A DNA stretch of 64,000 nucleotides from Kondoa malvinella (taxonomy: Eukaryota > Basidiomycota > Agaricostilbomycetes > Agaricostilbales > Kondoaceae). A program made the position numbers and the translations under genes. The stretch covers positions 868,001-932,000 of the forward strand of contig BCIM01000006.1 of the NCBI GenBank assembly GCA_039545315.1, given 5' to 3'. Positions 10,541 through 22,747 of this stretch are shown here, one piece after another. How positions within the stretch are numbered: position 1 is the first letter of the stretch; each line of letters starts with the position of its first letter. The notes under the pieces were generated by a model that saw only the letters and a list, made by a program, of their open reading frames with translations, had not been told where the DNA came from and searched no databases.

Positions 10541-13500
10541 TCAACGGAGCGCATACAGATCCGAAGAGAAGCAAGGTCGAATCACTATCTTGCCCGGTCT
10601 ACTTCGACCGCGAATGATGCGACAAGCTGACAGGCTATCCTGTCCAGGCTGATTTGCACGAGCCGGATTGCACATGGCGTGCAGAGCTTGAGCGTGCTCT
10701 GTAGTGCCTTCGCATTCGATGATGAGCTGGCCAGCCCAGTCTTCGTGCTGTGAACAGCTGTGAGTATTGGCTGTAGGCTCCATTCGAAAGACTCACGAGA
10801 GCTTCTATGCCACCTGGACCCGAGCCATTGACCCCAGCGACGTTACCCAGTATCTGTCCAGCTTGAAGAGGTACTACAGCTCGATAGACATATTTCGCAA
10901 CGCGATAAACCCCTGCTTTTGATGCCACGTCAACCTTGTCTTGGTATAGCGATAAAGTCGAAGCGACAGGTGCTCCAAAAGGTGTAAGATCCACTAGTAT
11001 AAATGTCAGACCAGCATTATAAGGCAGATAAACCAACGAACGATACACTAGCGGACCCTCTGTCGACGACGCAGAGATCACTCCATGCCAGTATTGCGGC
11101 GAGAAGCCCATCGCATTGATCCACTGTTACAGGAGGTGAGCATTGGCTGATCTCCAGATCAGATGGACTTACGGCTGGTAGATGGCCTATAACATCGTAT
11201 TGAAAAGAGAAGTCACGCAGATATTTGCCTATTCACAGCAGTCAGTGATCTTAGTTTTTGTCTAGGTTCTGATGTCTCACCATCACTAAGTAGCTTGCCC
11301 TCATTCGCAAATTCGCCTGTAGCAGCATTCCAAACACAATCGCCTCTTTGTCTGACAACGAGTCATCAGAGTATTCATTTCAACGGGCGCAAATTCGCTC
11401 ACACTAACTGCCAAACACCAGCACGAAACAGTTCCTTCTCACATTCGATAAGCTCGTCATCCGACATCCACAGTTTCCGCACGGGCACCCAACATCGGAG
11501 CGTTAAAGCTCTTCCTGGCTTGACTAGTGGACTTTTCGATTTGATGCCTTTCATCTCCTGTTGCCTTACGCGCAAGATGACTTTGGTATATGCTCGACAG
11601 GTCCTTTGCAGCATCCGGACAGTCTGGTTGTCGAAGCGATTCTGACGATGTTCGCGAGCGAGTTGAGCATAATCTTGCCTCTCGAATGCCAAGCCGGTGA
11701 AGAAAGCTTCCATGTCCTTGAGGGTGAACGGTAGTAGACTGATATCATAGCCTTGCACGAGCAATGTGCTTCTTTTATCCACTTTGGCTACAGAGTTGCG
11801 TGGTAGAGCTCGACCTGAACGTTCTGTCGAGCGAGGGGCGACATAGCCATACGGAGATAAATAGTGCTCGAGGATTGTATCTCTGACTTGAGGTGAATCA
11901 AGCGTTGTACGAAGAGCAGAAGACGTTGCCCGTAAAGCCATAATCGCCTGCCATTCCAGATGAGGTAGCAGATGCGGCAGCAAATCGTAGGCGCCATGGG
12001 TCAAGGCATATTCGAAAGGCGGACGAGGGCCAGCAGCAAGTTCCTCTTCTGTGTCTTCTGCTGCATCAGAGTAGCCAAATTCAATGTGTTGCTGTGACTG
12101 CTGATATGACGACCGTCGTTTATTGGTGACTGGCGGCTGGACTTCAGATGATCCGCGAGGTTTGGGCTTCCTCGGCTGAGGATGTTGTGTATCATGCCGT
12201 GAGTCGACTTGAGGCTGCTGCTGCTCCGGCTGAGGTGGATCGTCATAAGGTGATTGACGCGATACTGCATTATATGTCGACGAAATGCGTGGTGGTTGAT
12301 CTTCCTGTTCAACTTGCTTGTTAGGTGCAGGCTCGTAAGAGTTATACACTGCTTCGTCCGAACTCAGACCAGGATGCTTCGGCCCTCGATGATGTTGAGC
12401 GATGTCGAACTGAAACGGGGTTTGCTCCTTTTCCGGAGCAGCTGAATATGGATTATGTAGTGGAGCAGATTCGAGTGAAGAAGTTCGAGCTGGACTTGCA
12501 TTTGCATATTTGCGCCTTGGTAAAGAGTATGTAGACTTGATCGGCGAAAATTTGGTAGGCGAAGTTGTTTCTTGAGGCCAAGCATCTGGACGAGTACTGT
12601 ACGGTGGGTTTGGCCCGTAAGTCTGAGGTGCGGTCGATTGCCGGTCTGGTGTACTGGGTGATCGATATGATTGGTCAGGGCTGCTAAGCGGTATAGATGA
12701 CTGTCGCTTCGGAGTGCTTGGAATAGATGAGTGCCTCTCTGACACTCGAGGTTTGGTCGGACGCGACGCGATAGGAAGCGAGGGAACAGGCGGCACATCG
12801 AGGATAGAAGCGTCGCTGATCCTGCGCAAGATTGATGCACTTCTTTTCGGTCGCAAAGCTTGAACGTCTGCGCTCTTTTGAGTCCCTGGAAAGTTTGCCG
12901 GTGATGTATGTGCCTGCTTGTCTTCCGGCTCGTCGAAGTTGAAAGGTGGCAGCATCTCTTGACTCGGTGTCGAAGCGGTTTTCAGATCCTGCATTGGGAA
13001 TTGAGCTTGCGACTGGAGCGGCGAAGCATGGGATTCAAATGAATGAGGCGCAGGAGCAGAAGCATTGATGACAGGGCTGGCATGACTTGAAGGCGAAGAA
13101 AACGGGTCCGTCGAGACTGATCTGTATGCTTCGGCAGAAGAGAAGAGAGCTTGAGACTGTTGCGTATTCAGAGAAGTCGCCGAGCCAGATTCGAAAGAGT
13201 TGGGTGAAGCTCGAGCTGGAGTATCGCCAGTTTGAGGTAAACCCAAGAATACCGCTAGAGGGTTATAGGTAGACGGAGAAGTCGGCGATGCTGCACCGGA
13301 TGCTGATAGAGAGACAGGAGATGCTGTTGAGCGAGGAGGAGTAGATGGAAGAGGTTTTATCTCAGAACCAAACGATGGACTTGTTGAGCTCTTGTGGGTA
13401 GGTGAAATAACCTCGTCCAGCGAGAGCGCTGCCTACTCTTTAGCGACGCTCCAACGCAGATTGAATGACATACCTTGAGCATCATGATAGCTTTTCGCAG

Positions 13501-13759
13501 AGTCTCCTCGAACTGGAACTCTTGCAGGCGAGGCAACAGAGCCATAGAACGAATCACTAGGAGTCATCGCTTGCGGTTCTTCGCTCATACTGTTTCGCTT
13601 GGACTTGCGCTTGTCCTGCAGATTGGAAAGCCATGACATGCGCCTAGGTTTCTTGTCGGGCAGAGTTGGCACCTGTTTGGAATTGACATGCACAAAAGAT
13701 TCACCAGACGAGCGATCTTCTTGAACAGCTTGCTGTCGATAGTGATCAATGCTGGACAT
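10541..13759 (-). CDS. Large conserved-looking fungal protein of unknown function
   Basis: 990 residues from exons 13474-13759, 11403-13428, 11281-11351, 11173-11228, 10797-11123 and 10541-10747; all phases close. I do not recognise it. The first half is a low-complexity Ser/Pro/Gln-rich region with short motifs such as KKPRRMSWLSNLQDKRKSKR. From about residue 540 it becomes ordered: a leucine-rich stretch (LLPHLLPHLEW...ALRATSSALR) that recalls an F-box-like helix pair, then a compact domain with LFRAGVWQLV, GDCVWNAATGEF, GKYLRDFSFQYDVIGHLP and INAMGFSPQYWHGVIS. Aromatic and glycine positions suggest a folded beta-rich C-terminal domain. It lies between the PX-PB1 and Bqt4-like genes on the same strand. 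Confidence 0.8.
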
Positions 13760-14132
13760 TTCTAACAAGCAAGCTTGTAATGCAAACTCAAAGTGAATGT
13801 GAATGCGAGAGAGCGCAGCGAGGAAAGGAACTTTCGGTAGGCGAATAGCAGCTTGTCACATTCTGACAGACAAGGCTCGAGCAAGTTTTCGTCTGCGCAC
13901 GGCCCTTCAGCCTCAGACACGAGGCATCGTCATACGAAAAAGGCGAAAATCTGGTAGTACGACAAGGCACTGGCATGGGCAGGCAGTCGTCGAGATTATT
14001 AGACAACAAGCGGATGCAAGCAAAGGTAAGACAAGCAAAAACCTGAATACTGAAAAGCGAGTACAACATGTCCCACTGGATCCAATCTCTCCGTCACCTT
14101 ACTAGCTATTAATATGATATACTCCTACGTCT

Positions 14133-15626
14133 TTAACCGAAAAGATAAGGCGCAACAGCACTAATAACAGAATCAGTATCGATACAAGATTGTTTGACAA
14201 GCGAGGAACTCACGTAGCTGCACCGACAACAGTCAAACCGACAAACCCAATCAATCTCCTTCTTGCAGGCGTAACAGGTTCCGTCTGTGCCTGCCTGATA
14301 GCTGCTACCGGCCTAGTCCTAGCTAACCAGCTACCACGCTTCACCAAAGGCTGTTCAAGATCCATCGACTCGCTCTTGCGCTTGTGCTTTTTCGAGCTGG
14401 ATTCGGAAAGTAGGTGTTCTTGCTTCATAGCCTCGACGAGCTCCTTTGCTTTCTTGATGGATTCTTCTACGGCTGCTTCTGAGCGTGCTAGAGGCATTGC
14501 GCTGTCTGGTAGAGTGACAGTGTTTGTTTCCATGTTATCGCCTATGCAATGAATTAGTCACTGAACTACAGTATATAACAGAAACATACCAGTCACTGGA
14601 TCCTGGACTATCTCTTGCTCCACGACGATTCCTGAAACGAGTGAAGGGTCGGAGCGAACTATGAGAGGTGATGTAGCAGCTTCAGGCTGTTCCTTGCGCT
14701 GACGCTTGGAAGCACGAGTTGAAGCAGGGGTAGTAGACCCAACTGATTGCTCGCTGACTGCTGGGGACTCGGGAATCTCGACGTTTCGAGACGCGACTTC
14801 AGGTTGGTTGTCTGCGGCCATGTCGTTGTCTGCAACTTCAATGGCAGGTGCTGTATAGTGTACGGATATATCGTGTTCGAACTGCAGAAAGACAGTCAGT
14901 CTGGTTCAGAGAGAGCGCGAGAAGCCTCACGAGATCTTTGGCAAATCTGAGTATATCATATTCCGCTGCTAGTGCAAAAGCATCTTGCGTTGGTATCCAC
15001 TATCAAAACACATCAGCACAGGTTTTCGGAGCTGCTTAAGGGACTCACAGTGCCAGTGAGCTTGCCATTCGGGTCATGTTCCCGCCCAGCAGCAATAGTG
15101 TTATGTTGAGTTCGTAGCCATTCCATTTCTGTCGCTTCATCCTCATCGCTGCATTCAGGGAAAGCTGATCTAAACATTGAGCTTGCAGAGACGCCATTGG
15201 TATCTGTTCTTCGGATAATATGGCCGCTTATGCCCTATAAAACATGCGTTCAACGCAGACGTCAGATCAGCGCTAGAGACTGACCTTTGGCGTAGGGATC
15301 TTTTGACGCGCAATAACAAGCCTCTCCTTCTCAAGGTCGAGCGTTTGTTCCTTGACAGGGAAAGTCTTTGCACCAGGTACTTTGATCAGAGTATTGGCGA
15401 GCAACAAAGGCAGTGAAGGTCTGCCACTGCCGGCTATAGCTGGTCTTACTGTTGCAGCTGCCGAGCCTTTTCGCGAGCGAGAAGAAGAACGCGGCGAAGG
15501 AGCGTCTACCATAATCATGGTCGAAGTCGATGATACGTTTGATTTACGACCTCTGCCCTCTGAAGACGAGGCTGGAGCGGGCGATGAGCCCTTTGCGCGA
15601 TTCCTAGAGGAAGATCGAGTTGCCAT
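14133..15626 (-). CDS. Bqt4-like inner nuclear membrane protein with a KilA-N/APSES-type fold
   Basis: 414 residues from exons 15285-15626, 15049-15234, 14931-14999, 14590-14881, 14214-14541 and 14133-14160. After a Ser/Arg-rich N-terminus the chain reads LIKVPGAKTFPV, RLVIARQKIPTPKGISGHII, SSMFRSAFPECSDEDE and GTWIPTQDAFALAAEYDI, the order expected of the APSES-like domain of S. pombe Bqt4, which anchors telomeres to the nuclear envelope. The middle is acidic and basic with KRQRK and KKHKRK motifs (possible nuclear signals). The last residues, RRLIGFVGLTVVGAAT plus AVAPYLFG, form one C-terminal membrane segment, so it is tail anchored. The family call rests on remembered motif order only. 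Confidence 0.65.
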
Positions 15627-15916
15627 TATTTTGAGTAGAAGGAAGGCGTTTCGTTATGCGTAAATTCCAAGAGTCGTGGTATATTTGCTGCAGGCCGTCA
15701 CTTGCACGTATACAGACACAGCAAACGAGATTCAACACGACACGGCGGTTTGTTGTTGTTTTGGAACACCCTTCATGCGTCCCAAGCTTCAGCCCAGTCC
15801 TCGGAATTTCGGCTTGTCTGGCGAATGCTGTCTCGCGTTCATCCCTGCATTACAGCTATCATAGCCTATATAGTGGTACATATATACTGAACCGAACTAC
15901 CTCAAACCTCTTACAA

Positions 15917-18900
15917 TTACTGACCATCTCCAGCCACTTGGGTCGACATGAGATCCAGCAGCAGCTTATCGAGGCGCTGAGTAGGCAAGCATTAGTACAG
16001 CTCGTCAGAAGCACGAGATAGGGACTTACCGACTCGATGTCCACAACTTTCTGATGCGTCTGATCAAACCATCCGAGCACTCCAGGATCATTAACATCCT
16101 TGCGCGCCTCTACTAGATCCGGCCCAAACAGCTCATCCATTCCAGGTTGCTCTTCCAGGACCTTCCTTGGCTTTCGCGCACTCAAAGACGCGTCATTGAC
16201 TACTGCGAGGAGAAAGTCGAGACCGAAATCATCTCGATAGACTGGTCGATGCGACATGCTGCTTCCGTTCCTTGTATTGGGCGATACAGTAGTGAAAGAT
16301 TGCATACCCGATGCTGCTGTGGTGGTGCTCGGAGCATAGTTGCTTGGTACACTCGATTGATCAGACGCATTCGAGTTGACCGAAGACTGCTTGCGATGAT
16401 TCTTCGAAGATGGTCTGCGCGGATCCGTTGATGCAGATCTTGGCTGAGAAGCAGGCGAAGATATTCGGCTGCTGCTGCTCTGCACGACGATAGCCGGCGA
16501 TTTGGCTCGAGAGTTGGCTGGCGAAGATCGCCCAGATGCAGGCGAGGATCGACCGCTGGTTCCGCTTTTCTGCATTCGTAGCGCAGACGCAACACCACTA
16601 GCTGATCGACCGTTCTTCACCTTTGCCAACACGCGATTGATCCGGTCGTCGAGATTTTCATTATGCGAGGGACTGGAAGACTGCGGCCTCTTCAAGGCAT
16701 CTTGCAAGAAGTCATTCGAGTTTTGCTGGAAGCCCGGGGAAGCTGAGCCACCGATTGACATGGGAGCAGATTTGAGCGCATGCAGAGCAGCTTGATCTTC
16801 ATCTTCCGAATCGGAAAGTCTGGATTGAGGAGACTCAGGCGCACTCTCGTACCGATCTGTACTGCTGCTCATCACTGTAGGCGTTTCGCTGGCCATGGAA
16901 GCATGGGAAGCTAGTCGGCGAAGAGGTGGTGCAGCAAGCTCTTCAAGCTGATCGTTGTGTTGCCATTCCGCTTCAACAATCTCACTGATGTCGTACTCTG
17001 CTCCAGCATTGTCGATATAAGAGTAACGGACTTTGGCACTGTCGCCGATTTCTCTTGAACTGCGGATTGTGCCTTTGTCGCGAAGCAGGATATCGACACC
17101 TTGTTCCGTGTTCTTTTGAGCGGAGAGCATTGCATGTTGCTGGTTGGCCCTGCTCGCAGCACGCTGGGCAGCAATAATCTCTTGTCGGGACAGAGGCGAA
17201 GGTGGCTCTTGATGCTGTTCTTGAGGCATCAAGCCAACCATAGCCTCAGAAGGCTCGTTCATGGGCGTTGCATAGACTGATAAACTCGACTGAGCAGTTT
17301 CGTTGCGCTCGGGCGATGGTCTGACTGGAGCTTGCTGTTGCATCCGCTCTGAATGAGGGCGATGACTATGCCTTGCTGGATGAGCATTCCGGAGGATGAA
17401 TAGCGGATCAGTAGCTTGAACATCGCCGCTGCTACCAAGCAAGAAGCTGGAGTCGGAGGAGCGTCTTCGAGCTGCCTTGTCGTTCGTCTGGAAAAGAGGA
17501 GGCCGAGCCACATAAGCGTCCAATAGGCGACTGGAGGGATGCAAATTCGACTCTGTACACATCCGTAAGTTTGCATTGGATTCGAATTAGATAGCACAAC
17601 AGACCTTGACCAGATGGATCAGCGGCGGCCAATCTATATCTCACCCGAGAAATAGATCTGCGCTTTGACAGCTTATCTTCGACTTGATCACCTCCATCTA
17701 CCACACCGCCAACTACACCAAAGTGGTCCAGACTCGTCTCGATCACTTCTGAGATATTCGCATTCGCAGGGAAGAACAAAATCTTCTCCCTCACATGCTG
17801 AGACACTTGAGAGCTACTGAGGCTTGGCGATGTCTGTCGTTCGTTTAGATGACTCTTGGGAACGATAGCTTGACTCTGAGGATCAAAAGCCATGCCATCA
17901 GGCAGATCGTGAGGATGAATGACGACTTTGATCGCGAATCGCATGGACGGAGAAGAGAGGACGACGCTGTCTCTTGGTGTGTCACCGCCTGCGTTGGTGA
18001 CTGTGCCGTGAGAAGAGTTGAGAGACACAGAGTCGTCTGCCTCTCGGGAGTCTCGATTCGCAAGTGGTCCATGCCGGCGATTGATGTAGATCTTGACGAG
18101 GTGGTCATCGCTGTAGTCGCCCATACCGAGCTTGGCTATCGCAGGATGCATCGAGATATTGGACGTGACGGAAGTAATAGAAGAGACGGAAGATCGCTTG
18201 ACGGATGGCAGAGTTCGAGGTTCAGCTGAAGCATTGCCCAGCTCTTCCACCACTACAAGAGGTTTCTGTTCCGCGCCTAAAAGACGTTCTTCGCCGTCCT
18301 GTTCTCGCACAGACAAGTAGTAATCTTGGACTTGATCAAGCGGTAAGCGAAACCGTTGAAGAGCTTGTCGAAGCAGATCTGTAGTCGAAGTCGCTTCGCT
18401 TAGCAACACAGTCTTGAAGGTCGCTTCCGCTTGTACGCGATCACCAGCAAACACTCGCAGCACGCTCAAGTCCGGCACATCTAGCGTCATACCAGGCGAT
18501 CCAATCAGACTACCAGGTCTAGTCGGACGAGCGGGCGTGCTGGCTGAAGTGGGCGAAAGTGTCGAGCTGCCACTGGCTGATCGACCAGTGAAAGTATTGC
18601 TCGGATCGCCAGGACCACGACTGATCCCGAACTGGTTGTACATAGCTTGTTTTGCTTCAATCTGCTGTTGCTTGATGGTTTGATCCGCAAGATACGCATC
18701 AGAAGACTCTCGTTCCTCCTGTTGCTGGATCGACATTTTCTTTTGCGGCTCAGGCGGAGTAGGAGCACGGACTATAGGTGATCTTGACCGCTCAGCAGGC
18801 GAATTGGCCCGTTGCGTCTCTTCTGAAGATCGAGCACCGTTTGAAGAATCTTTCTTGTCCTTCTTCTTGAACAGTCCGCTAAACATGCCGCCTTTCTTCT

Positions 18901-20350
18901 TCTTTTTGTCATCTTCTGTCGTTTCTTGGCTAGAGATGCTGCCCTGAGACGATTTGCGCAACTTCTTGGCTGGTGAGCCGGGTGATCGTTGTTCTTGCGG
19001 CTGTTGTTCAGGCTCGCGATCTTCTTCTCTCGATCGACGGACAGGTGTAGATTCGGTAGAAGTGGTCGAGGTAGAGCGATGTCGATTCTGCTTGTCACTC
19101 TCTTCTGATGCGATACGAGGTGTAAGTGAAATCTTGCGAGTCTCGGAACCTTGAGTGAAGGAGTTGGTCTGATCGCCAAGGGAAGGTCTACACTCTTCTG
19201 CGCTCTGTGGAGTAGGAGTGGTTGATTGTGGACGTTCAGTGGGAGAAGCCGAGCGAAGTTGTTGCTGTTGCTGCTGCTGATATTGCTGTTGTCTGGCATC
19301 GATGCTAGGCTCAATAATCTCTGCTGACTGAGCAACGGCCAGAGCAGCTCGTTGTTGCGAGGCGATAGCTTGCGAGCGTTGAGCGTGACCATTAGCTTGT
19401 GATCTTGCTCGCCTGCGCTGTTCTTGCTCCCACTCTGCGCCATCTCGTTCATCCTCATCTTCAGCATCCATATCCTCATCAAGATGTCTCGCATTATTCG
19501 GCGTGATGGTGGCCTCGTTGCTCTCATCTTCTCGCCTGTCACTTGCAAGCCCTTCTTCTAACCCCTCACGTTCTTCATCATGCTCTTCTTCTTCCTCCTC
19601 GTCCTCAAAGCCGCCATCGTCAAATTCTCCGCTTGCATTTGAGAATTCTTCTTCTGTTGTATATTCAAAGCCAGAATGTTCATAATAGGTCGGCGCAGTG
19701 AATGCTACGGATCGACCTCCTGGAGGAGCGGCTGGTCTGACTTTAGGTGGAAGATGGGCTCTAGACTTGTGTATATGTACTGGAGGTGTAATACGAGCTA
19801 CGGCAGTAGTGGAAGTTGGACCCGTGAGGTGATCTTCTGATGTGATGCCTGCGAGCTGTTCATGCAACATCAGACATGCATCTGCTTATGAGAGCAGTGT
19901 ACGAACATCAACATTTCGATGCTTGTTCAGTCTCGCCAATCGCTCGTACGGCGTTTCAATGTTTTCCGCCGGGATATAACCAACAGCCTGAGTCTTGAGT
20001 ACGCGTACAAGCCACCAATACGAGTTTGAATCGTCCAACAACGTCAAGTTATCGCCTTTGGATACGCTCGCTTGACCTTCGACCGTCGCAAGGAAAGTGT
20101 GCAAAGCGTAGACTTGGTCGAAATCAATGTCTTCGCTGGGAACGGACGGACTCGATGAGAGATCATCAGAGAATTGATCTTCTTCGTCTGGAGACTCTTG
20201 CGGGCTGTCCTCTTCAAGTACGGAAGCTGTATTGGCCATGTCTATTCGCAGACCGTTTAAAGCTGCTGGTGACCCGCGCCCTAGTTCTGCTTGTCCTTGA
20301 TAGCGGACGCCTTGCTGTGAAGCTGCGATTGGTTGGCCGTACTCGTCCAT
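15917..20350 (-). CDS. SH3 and Ras-association domain protein
   Basis: 1424 residues from exons 19903-20350, 17605-19848, 16030-17552 and 15917-15976. The SH3 domain lies near residues 80-135 (VYALHTFLA ... SYWWLVRVL ... AVGYIPAENIETPYERLARL); the last part resembles Bud14/Tea4-type polarity proteins, but I cannot confirm that. A long acidic, Gln-rich region follows. An RA-like region near residues 470-640 includes VLRVFAGDRVQAEATFKTVL, RFRLPLDQVQDYYLSVRE and DHLVKIYINRRHGP. The C-terminus has FGLDFLLAVVNDASL and a short helical end. A cortical scaffold acting downstream of a small GTPase is the simplest inference. Confidence 0.75.
19258..19293 (-). repeat. CAG/CAA glutamine tract
   Basis: A coding run of CAG and CAA triplets inside the SH3-RA gene encodes a mostly-Gln segment interrupted by one Tyr. 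It sits in a disordered region and may vary in length between strains. Confidence 0.8.
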
Positions 20351-20692
20351 CCTTTAGAACCTTGACAGACAAAATAGAAGTCAACACGGCGCGTGCTCAA
20401 ACTTTGAATGAATGGAGTGTTCTTCTTCGTCTCTATAGTCGTGTAATGTTGCTCATGGGCCAGCCAAGGCTCGTTGTAAGGTCGTGAATGGTATCTCTTT
20501 TTGGCGAGAGGGTATCGCCGCTTCAGCTCAATGAACGGTTGACGGAAAAGCGCCAACCCAGTCGAAGGCTTTCAGGGCTTTCCGTGCCTATCTATACGGT
20601 GCACTCAGCTATCCGAAACAGATGCAGCCCAACAGAACTCCGTTTCCCTCGATCCTATTTTACAGACACCGCACGCAAACTTGTCCAATCCC
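20351..20692. other. Intergenic, SH3-RA start to DUF3072 gene end
   Basis: 342 bp holding the promoter of the minus-strand SH3-RA gene and the 3' end of the next gene. No further gene or strong motif seen. Confidence 0.4.
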
Positions 20693-21792
20693 CTACTTGC
20701 TGCCCTTGAGCTCTTCAATCTTTTCACTTGCATCTGCTTTGGACAAACCAGCGCCAGCCTGACATCAACATGAGCCAAAGTTTCAGGTTCAAGGACGAAT
20801 GTACGCACATCAACGGATTCGCCAGTTTGTTTTTCCAATACCGCGATGAAATTCTTTTGCTTGGCTATTTGTGCTGTCAGTTCGATTTGTGAGGAGTAAA
20901 AAGGGAAAAGGGTGCATACTAGTAGCTGGTTCTTCACCTGTTGCCCATTTCTCTGGATGAGCGAGATCTGCAATGGTCTGTCAGCTGAAGGCCACAAAGT
21001 AGCAAGTAAGAACCGTACGAGAGCCAGGAGCAGGCGTCTTGTCAGCTTCGAGGGCAGATGGCTGAGCTTGATCAGCTTGAGCTGGAAAAGACGTCAACTA
21101 GGTCTATATGCAAGGTCTCGACGCACGTTTGAGCTTGTTAATCTCGTCGCTGGCTTCATTGCGCGTCATGTGCTCATCACCCGCGGCTTTTGAATGTTCT
21201 TCACCAGCTTGTTCGCGCAGAGAATCGACTAGAGCAAAGCTTAGCGCCCATAGGACATATTGATTGTAGCCTCACTGAACGCGGCCTGCTTGTTCGTTGC
21301 CTCGACATCACCCCCAGTCTCTTTCTCGTCCTTTTCGCTGTTTTGGAACTTTGCCTGAGCATCATCTGTTAGCATTGTCCGTAGCATGTAGATCAGACTA
21401 ACCTCATCGCCAGCCTCACCATTAGGCTTTGCTTTTTCCGCGACTTTTGCTTTCTTAGCTTTTGGTTCGCCATCGAGCTCTGCTTTGCCTGCGTCTTTGG
21501 CTGATTCCTGCTCGCCATTCATTTTCTCATCTTTGGAGTCGTCTTTGGACTCTGTAGTCTCTTTTTCGCTCGCAGATCGTTTCTTGCTCTCAGCAGGCGC
21601 TTCACCATTCTTGAGAGCTTCGATTTTCTCACTCGCTTGACCACGCGTCATTCCCAACTCTTCCACTTCAACGTCGGTTTTCTTCGCTAAGACTTCAACG
21701 TACGCTTTTTGCTTTTCAGTGGCAGGCGCGTCAGCTCCAGTTTGCGCCTTGTCTGCTGCTGTGTTTTCCGTTTTCTGAATAGAGTCGCTCAT
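20693..21792 (-). CDS. Protein with three DUF3072-type repeats
   Basis: 270 residues from seven exons: 21403-21792, 21276-21354, 21127-21228, 21019-21081, 20920-20967, 20809-20873 and 20693-20758. Splicing reveals three copies of one small helical unit. Copy 1: KQKAYVEVLAKKTDVEVEEL then MTRGQASEKIEALK. Copy 2: NKQAAFIDSLREQAGEE then MTRNEASDEINKLK. Copy 3: AKQKNFIAVLEKQTGESVDA then LSKADASEKIEELK. Linkers are Lys/Glu/Ala-rich with KKRS and KAKKAK stretches that may be nuclear signals. DUF3072 has no assigned function; the pattern (K/N)xxA/FxxxLxxxxG...A/S-SEKIxxLK is what I matched. It sits head to head with the next gene. Confidence 0.75.
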
Positions 21793-22311
21793 GCTGAATT
21801 ACTTGGAATGTGAGGATACAGTACGCAGTCGAAGAGAGAGAGGTGAAGCAGTCGACAGTTGCGGATCGTGGTCCGAGAGAAGACGTGAGAAGTCTTGCAG
21901 GCGAAAGTGACGGCATTGTGCTATGCGCGTGTCGACGTGTCCTGAAGCCGAAAATGGTCATGTAACAGGACAGTGCAGGTCTGATGGGAAGCAGGGCAAC
22001 AGGGACCTTGTGGAGCAGCGTTGATGGAGTATCAGCTGCTCCCAAAATTCGTTGTTGGCAATTGAGTCGGTTGCAAGCGCCAGGCTGATCAGGCAGGCCA
22101 CAACAGCTGCTGACAAGCCAGGAACAGGAGCGAGCGAGCAGCACAGTAGTTCCTGTCCTATATGTGCTGCAGTAGCTTGCGGGCCTCGGCACTAATGTCT
22201 CGACACGTCAATAATGCAGTGACGTAGGTGCTTGTTGACATATATAAACGTTCCGCTCTCCCCTTCTCCTCCTTCTTCCACTACCACTACCTTGCTATTA
22301 CAACAATAAAT
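21793..22311. promoter_or_regulatory. Divergent intergenic region with TATA box
   Basis: 519 bp between the DUF3072 gene and the small Lys/Glu-rich gene. Ahead of the plus-strand gene are TGACGTA (about 22220) and TATATAAA at 22241-22248, about 64 nt before the ATG, followed by a CT-rich run (22254-22290). This is the clearest TATA-type promoter in the window and suggests strong or inducible expression (inference). Confidence 0.6.
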
Positions 22312-22747
22312 ATGGGCCTATTACACGACGACAAGAAAGACCAGCCTTCGCAGCCAGTCGCTGTTGACGGTGCTGGCAATGCTCAAGTAAGCAATGATGC
22401 AAGACCGAACTTACTTCCGAGCTGATTTATGGATAGGCTATCGGTGGAGAAGGCGGTGCACGTTCAAAGATGGACGAAGTCAAAGCTCGCGAGCAACAGA
22501 TCAAGGCGGACGAGAAGGCGTGAGTCGGCCAGAATCAGATCTTGCCGTGGACACTTTAAGCTGACGTGACTTGTGCAGTAACAAGCATGACAAGAAGGAG
22601 GCTAAACACGAGGCCAAGGAGGAGCGCAAAGAGGCCGAGAAGGAATTGAAAGAAGCCAAGAAGGAGGTTTGTCCTTTCAACTTGCGCGACACTCGTCATG
22701 AGCTGATGTTGTGCCATGTTCAGGAGAAGCACGCCAAGAAGCTGTAA
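22312..22747 (+). CDS. Small Lys/Glu-rich helical protein
   Basis: 89 residues from exons 22312-22386, 22437-22519, 22579-22666 and 22724-22747. It begins MGLLHDDKKDQPSQ, then AIGGEGGARSKMDEVKARE and a highly charged helix of alternating Lys and Glu (KHDKKEAKHEAKEERKEAEK) to the end. No domain recognised. A soluble coiled helix, possibly nucleic-acid or ribosome associated, is all that can be inferred. Its TATA-type promoter suggests high expression. Confidence 0.75.
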
